Below are positions 24,261-26,826 of a DNA stretch of 26,826 bases, piece after piece. The position numbers and the translations under genes are program-made. The notes beneath the pieces were generated by a model. The model searched no databases, was not told the DNA's origin, and saw only the letters and a program-made list of their open reading frames with translations. The stretch comes from an uncultured Clostridia bacterium (GTDB taxonomy: Bacteria > Bacillota > Clostridia > Christensenellales > CAG-138), in assembly GCA_937894955.1 (NCBI GenBank), contig CALAXO010000009.1, positions 1 to 26,826 of the forward strand, given 5' to 3'. The stretch's first letter is position 1. Each line of letters starts with the position of its first letter.

Positions 24261-25436
24261 ATGGAAACCAACGACAAAACAACAGCAATGCCCACCCTGA
24301 CTCTCGACCCGTTCGGCGCACAGGCTGCGGCGGAACAACAGACCGCGGCTGCAGAACCCGCCAAAACCTGCGAGGAACTCATGCAGGAAAACTCCAATCT
24401 CTCCGCCGACGAGCTTGCCGCCGTTGATGATTTTGCGAAGCAGATCGACATCACCAATTCGGCGCAAATCATGTGCTACGGCGCGGACGGACAGAAAAAA
24501 ATGGCTGATTTTTCCGAAGGTGCGCTTGAAAACGTCCGCACAAAGGATCTTGGGCAGACAGGAGACATGATAACGGATCTTATCGGCGAGCTGCGCGGGT
24601 TTGATGCAGCTGCTGACGAAAAGGGTTTTTGGGGCTTTTTCCGCAAAAAAGCCGGCAAAGTTTCCGCACTTAAGGCAAAATACGACAAGGCCGAAGTCAA
24701 TGTTGAACGCATTTCCGGCGAGCTTGAAAAGCACCGGATAATCCTGCTTAAGGATGTTTCAATGCTGGATAAAATGTACGAAGAAAACCTGCTTTATTTC
24801 AAGCAGCTGACAATGTACATCCTTGCAGGCAAAAAAAAGCTTGAAACAGAACGCACGACCACCCTCCCCGCACTTGTGCGGAAAGCGGAGCAGAGCGGTT
24901 TGCCCGAGGACGCTCAAAAGGCACGCGATTTTGCCGATATGTGCACAAGGTTCGAAAAGAAGATTTATGACCTTGAACTCACCCGAAACATCTCCGTTCA
25001 GATGGCGCCGCAGATTCGCCTGATTCAAAACAACGACACGATGATGGTAGAAAAAATACAAACCACCATTGTGAACACAATTCCCCTTTGGAAGAGCCAG
25101 ATGGTCATTGCACTCGGGCTTGAGCATTCGCGTCAGGCTGTGGAAGCGCAGCGTGCTGTCACGAATATGACAAATGAGCTTCTGAAAAAGAATGCGGAAC
25201 TGCTGCATTCCTCCACCGTTGCCGTTGCCGAAGAGAGCGAACGCGGCATTGTGGATATTGAAACGCTCACCGAAACCAACGAGAAGCTTATTGCAACCAT
25301 GGATGACGTGCTCCGCATTCAGCGTGAAGGTCACGAAAAACGGGTTGCGGCGGAAGCTCAAATGGCAAAAATCGAATCCGAGCTGCGCAAAAAGCTCGTT
25401 GATGTCACCGGCCTCGGCGGCAGTGCCGCGAAATAA
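24261..25436 (+). CDS. telA: TelA/KlaA-family toxic anion resistance protein
   Basis: A 391-residue soluble, largely helical protein of the TelA family, originally linked to tellurite resistance and in Firmicutes to envelope stress tolerance. After a low-complexity Ala/Gln-rich start (1-45) the family core runs to near the end, with recognisable segments KGFWGFFRKKAGKVSALKAK, ISGELEKHRIILLKDVSMLD and IVNTIPLWKSQMVIALGLEH. Long coiled-coil stretches fit a scaffold role. The ATG at 24261 has AAAGGA six bases upstream. It follows the XpaC-like gene by 88 nt, the usual pairing. The mechanism is unknown. Confidence 0.9.
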   Translation: METNDKTTAMPTLTLDPFGAQAAAEQQTAAAEPAKTCEELMQENSNLSADELAAVDDFAKQIDITNSAQIMCYGADGQKKMADFSEGALENVRTKDLGQTGDMITDLIGELRGFDAAADEKGFWGFFRKKAGKVSALKAKYDKAEVNVERISGELEKHRIILLKDVSMLDKMYEENLLYFKQLTMYILAGKKKLETERTTTLPALVRKAEQSGLPEDAQKARDFADMCTRFEKKIYDLELTRNISVQMAPQIRLIQNNDTMMVEKIQTTIVNTIPLWKSQMVIALGLEHSRQAVEAQRAVTNMTNELLKKNAELLHSSTVAVAEESERGIVDIETLTETNEKLIATMDDVLRIQREGHEKRVAAEAQMAKIESELRKKLVDVTGLGGSAAK

Positions 25437-25505
25437 GCCTGCATTTCAATCAATCGTTTTAAACTGTTTTATTACTGCGGAATCGAACTCCGGGAAGGCG
25501 GAAAG

Positions 25506-26051
25506 ATGAAATCTCTTTTCAAAAAGTTCTCAACGGCCGTTATCGTTCTTGCAGCGGTCGCCCTGCTTTCGGTGCCGCTTCTCGGCGGCGCAAGGCTTGC
25601 GGCGGATTGCGGACGAATCGAAAAAAAATTTAATCATTTTGCGGCCGAAACCGACAAACACGGCAATAATTTCGAGTCCGACATGGTTGTTTTTGCAGCA
25701 AATGCCGAGAGCCTTTGCGATGAGGCAGCGCGCATCACGGGGGAGAATTCTCCCGCCGTGCGCAGCCTTCGAAACGATCTTGCCGAATACGAAAAATGCG
25801 GTTCCGCATTTGAAAAATTTGATTGCTTCAAACGTTTGCTTGCGGATGCAAAGCGCGTCTATGCCTCCGTTCCGGAGGGAAGTGTTACCGACAGCCTTAT
25901 GACGGCAATGGACGGCATTGAATCGGCTGATTCGCGAATTTCACGCACCTATGGGGCAAAATATTCCGAATGCATGCAATCGCGTTCCGACCTGCTTTCC
26001 GGCGGGCTGTCCTCCGCAATTGCAAAAATCTACGGAATCGGAGGGAAATAA
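25506..26051 (+). CDS. Exported or membrane-anchored protein of unknown function
   Basis: A 181-residue protein with a basic N-terminus and one hydrophobic helix (about 8-28), then a helical, charged domain with four cysteines (in the contexts ADCGR, ESLCDE, EKCGS and FDCFKR) and one more near the end (SECMQ). No family is recognised. LemA-type proteins, which often neighbour TPM-domain genes, have a similar membrane anchor and helical body, but the conserved LemA motifs are not seen. ATG 25506 follows GGAAGGCGG closely. It is 69 nt after telA and 9 nt before the TPM gene, so it is likely part of the same envelope-related operon. Confidence 0.7.
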   Translation: MKSLFKKFSTAVIVLAAVALLSVPLLGGARLAADCGRIEKKFNHFAAETDKHGNNFESDMVVFAANAESLCDEAARITGENSPAVRSLRNDLAEYEKCGSAFEKFDCFKRLLADAKRVYASVPEGSVTDSLMTAMDGIESADSRISRTYGAKYSECMQSRSDLLSGGLSSAIAKIYGIGGK

Positions 26052-26060
26052 CACCGACAA

Positions 26061-26826
26061 ATGAAATCTTCAAAGCTTAAATTGGCATCGATAATCCTTG
26101 CCGTTGTGCTGTGTCTGCTTGTGCTTTCCGCTCCTGCCGGCGCCGTCGTTCAGCCGAACAGCGACTTCTATGTTTTGGATAACGAAAACGTGCTTTCGGC
26201 AGAAACAGAAAAATACATCATTGACCGCAATCTGAACCTTGTTTCCAACTGCAAAGGTGCGCAGGTTTGTGTTGTTGTGACGGACAGCACGAACGGGCAG
26301 GATATTGAGGAATATGCAGCGGAGCTCTTCAACTCCTGGGGCATCGGCAGCAAGACCGAGGACAACGGCGTGCTGATTCTGTTTCTGACGGATGACGACA
26401 ACTATTGGATAATGCCCGGCATCGGGCTTGAAAGAGTCCTTACCGAGCGCGTTCTCCGTCAAATCATAGATGACGACTGTGAACCCTCATTTGCAAAAAA
26501 GGATTATGACAGCGCGGCAAAAGCAACGTTCATCGCGATTAATCAGGTTGTCTGCAATTACTACAGTCAAGATCCGAACGGTTCGGGTGATTCGGATAAT
26601 GTTCCGAACAACGGCAATAATTATTATCCGGATGACCACCCCGATTATAACTCCGGCAGTTCCTGTCTTTCATGCGGTTCCTGCCTCGCACTCAGCTGTG
26701 CGGCAGGCGGGGGCTGCGGCTCGTGTTCGGGAGGAAGTTTTATGGGCATTATTATTGTAATCATCATCGTGTTTGTTTTCTTTAAAATCATCGCTTCAAT
26801 CGGCAGAGGCGGGCGGCGTCCCCCCC
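26061..26826 (+). CDS. TPM-domain (YgcG-type) exported protein, partial
   Basis: The first 255 codons of a gene that runs off the window end. Residues 1-28 form a signal peptide. Residues about 36-165 are a TPM domain (SDFYVLDNENVLSAETEKYI, DNGVLILFLTDDDNYWIMPG, GIGLERVLTERVLRQIID), a fold seen in YgcG proteins and plant TLP18.3. An Asn/Gly/Asp-rich linker is followed by a Cys-rich patch (eight Cys in about 198-223) and a membrane helix (about 228-244). Such proteins sit at the outer face of the membrane, and their role is unclear (photosystem repair or phosphatase activity in plants). A GGAGGG ribosome site lies 15 nt upstream, farther than usual. It is the fourth gene of the xpaC-telA cluster. 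Confidence 0.85.
   Translation, partial: MKSSKLKLASIILAVVLCLLVLSAPAGAVVQPNSDFYVLDNENVLSAETEKYIIDRNLNLVSNCKGAQVCVVVTDSTNGQDIEEYAAELFNSWGIGSKTEDNGVLILFLTDDDNYWIMPGIGLERVLTERVLRQIIDDDCEPSFAKKDYDSAAKATFIAINQVVCNYYSQDPNGSGDSDNVPNNGNNYYPDDHPDYNSGSSCLSCGSCLALSCAAGGGCGSCSGGSFMGIIIVIIIVFVFFKIIASIGRGGRRPP

Overview
The window looks like chromosomal DNA from an endospore-forming Firmicute of the class Clostridia. The evidence is a pro-sigma-E gene beside its processing protease (spoIIGA-sigE), a SpoIIE phosphatase, strong GGAGG-type ribosome binding sites, frequent TTG starts, and a B12-binding/radical SAM pair followed by an RNase E/G gene. Base composition is moderate to GC-rich. I cannot name a genus. 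No rRNA, tRNA, CRISPR array, insertion sequence or transposase was seen.

Layout. 1-1980: promoter with a Spo0A-type box, spoIIGA and sigE (+), closed by a terminator. 2012-6757: mreC-mreD-PBP2 (mrdA)-HAD phosphatase (-), the cell elongation cluster. 7067-7738: a GntR/FCD regulator (+) divergent from mreC. 8055-9860: a short SpoIIE (-). 9861-10529: mostly non-coding, with a decayed von Willebrand A (VWA) fragment. 10530-15944: a tight three-gene operon (-) encoding a TPR-CHAT caspase-like protease, a sigma-factor-like protein and a zinc-finger anti-sigma-like protein. It has its own promoter and sits behind a strong terminator. 16223-17017: a YdcF/DUF218 membrane protein (-). 17134-17454: an orphan promoter, small ORF and terminator (+). 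17620-18648: rsgA (+). 18839-22961: TIGR03960 radical SAM, TIGR03936 and an RNase G-like gene (-), joined by 4-nt overlaps. 23525-26826: XpaC-like, TelA-like, an unknown exported protein and a TPM-domain protein cut by the window edge (+).

Most exciting element. The CHAT/sigma/anti-sigma operon has all the parts for a protease-gated transcription switch. The CHAT His and Cys are intact (H1005, C1066), each gene has a strong Shine-Dalgarno sequence, and the last two genes overlap by four bases. The layout recalls Craspase (type III-E CRISPR), in which the TPR-CHAT protease Csx29 cleaves Csx30 to free a sigma factor. Here no CRISPR component is visible, so any trigger must be different. The link between the three proteins is inferred from gene order and motifs and is not shown directly.

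The other genes are mostly core functions: sporulation sigma activation, lateral wall synthesis, ribosome assembly and RNA processing. Promoter calls rest on -35/-10 matches with 17-bp spacing found by eye.
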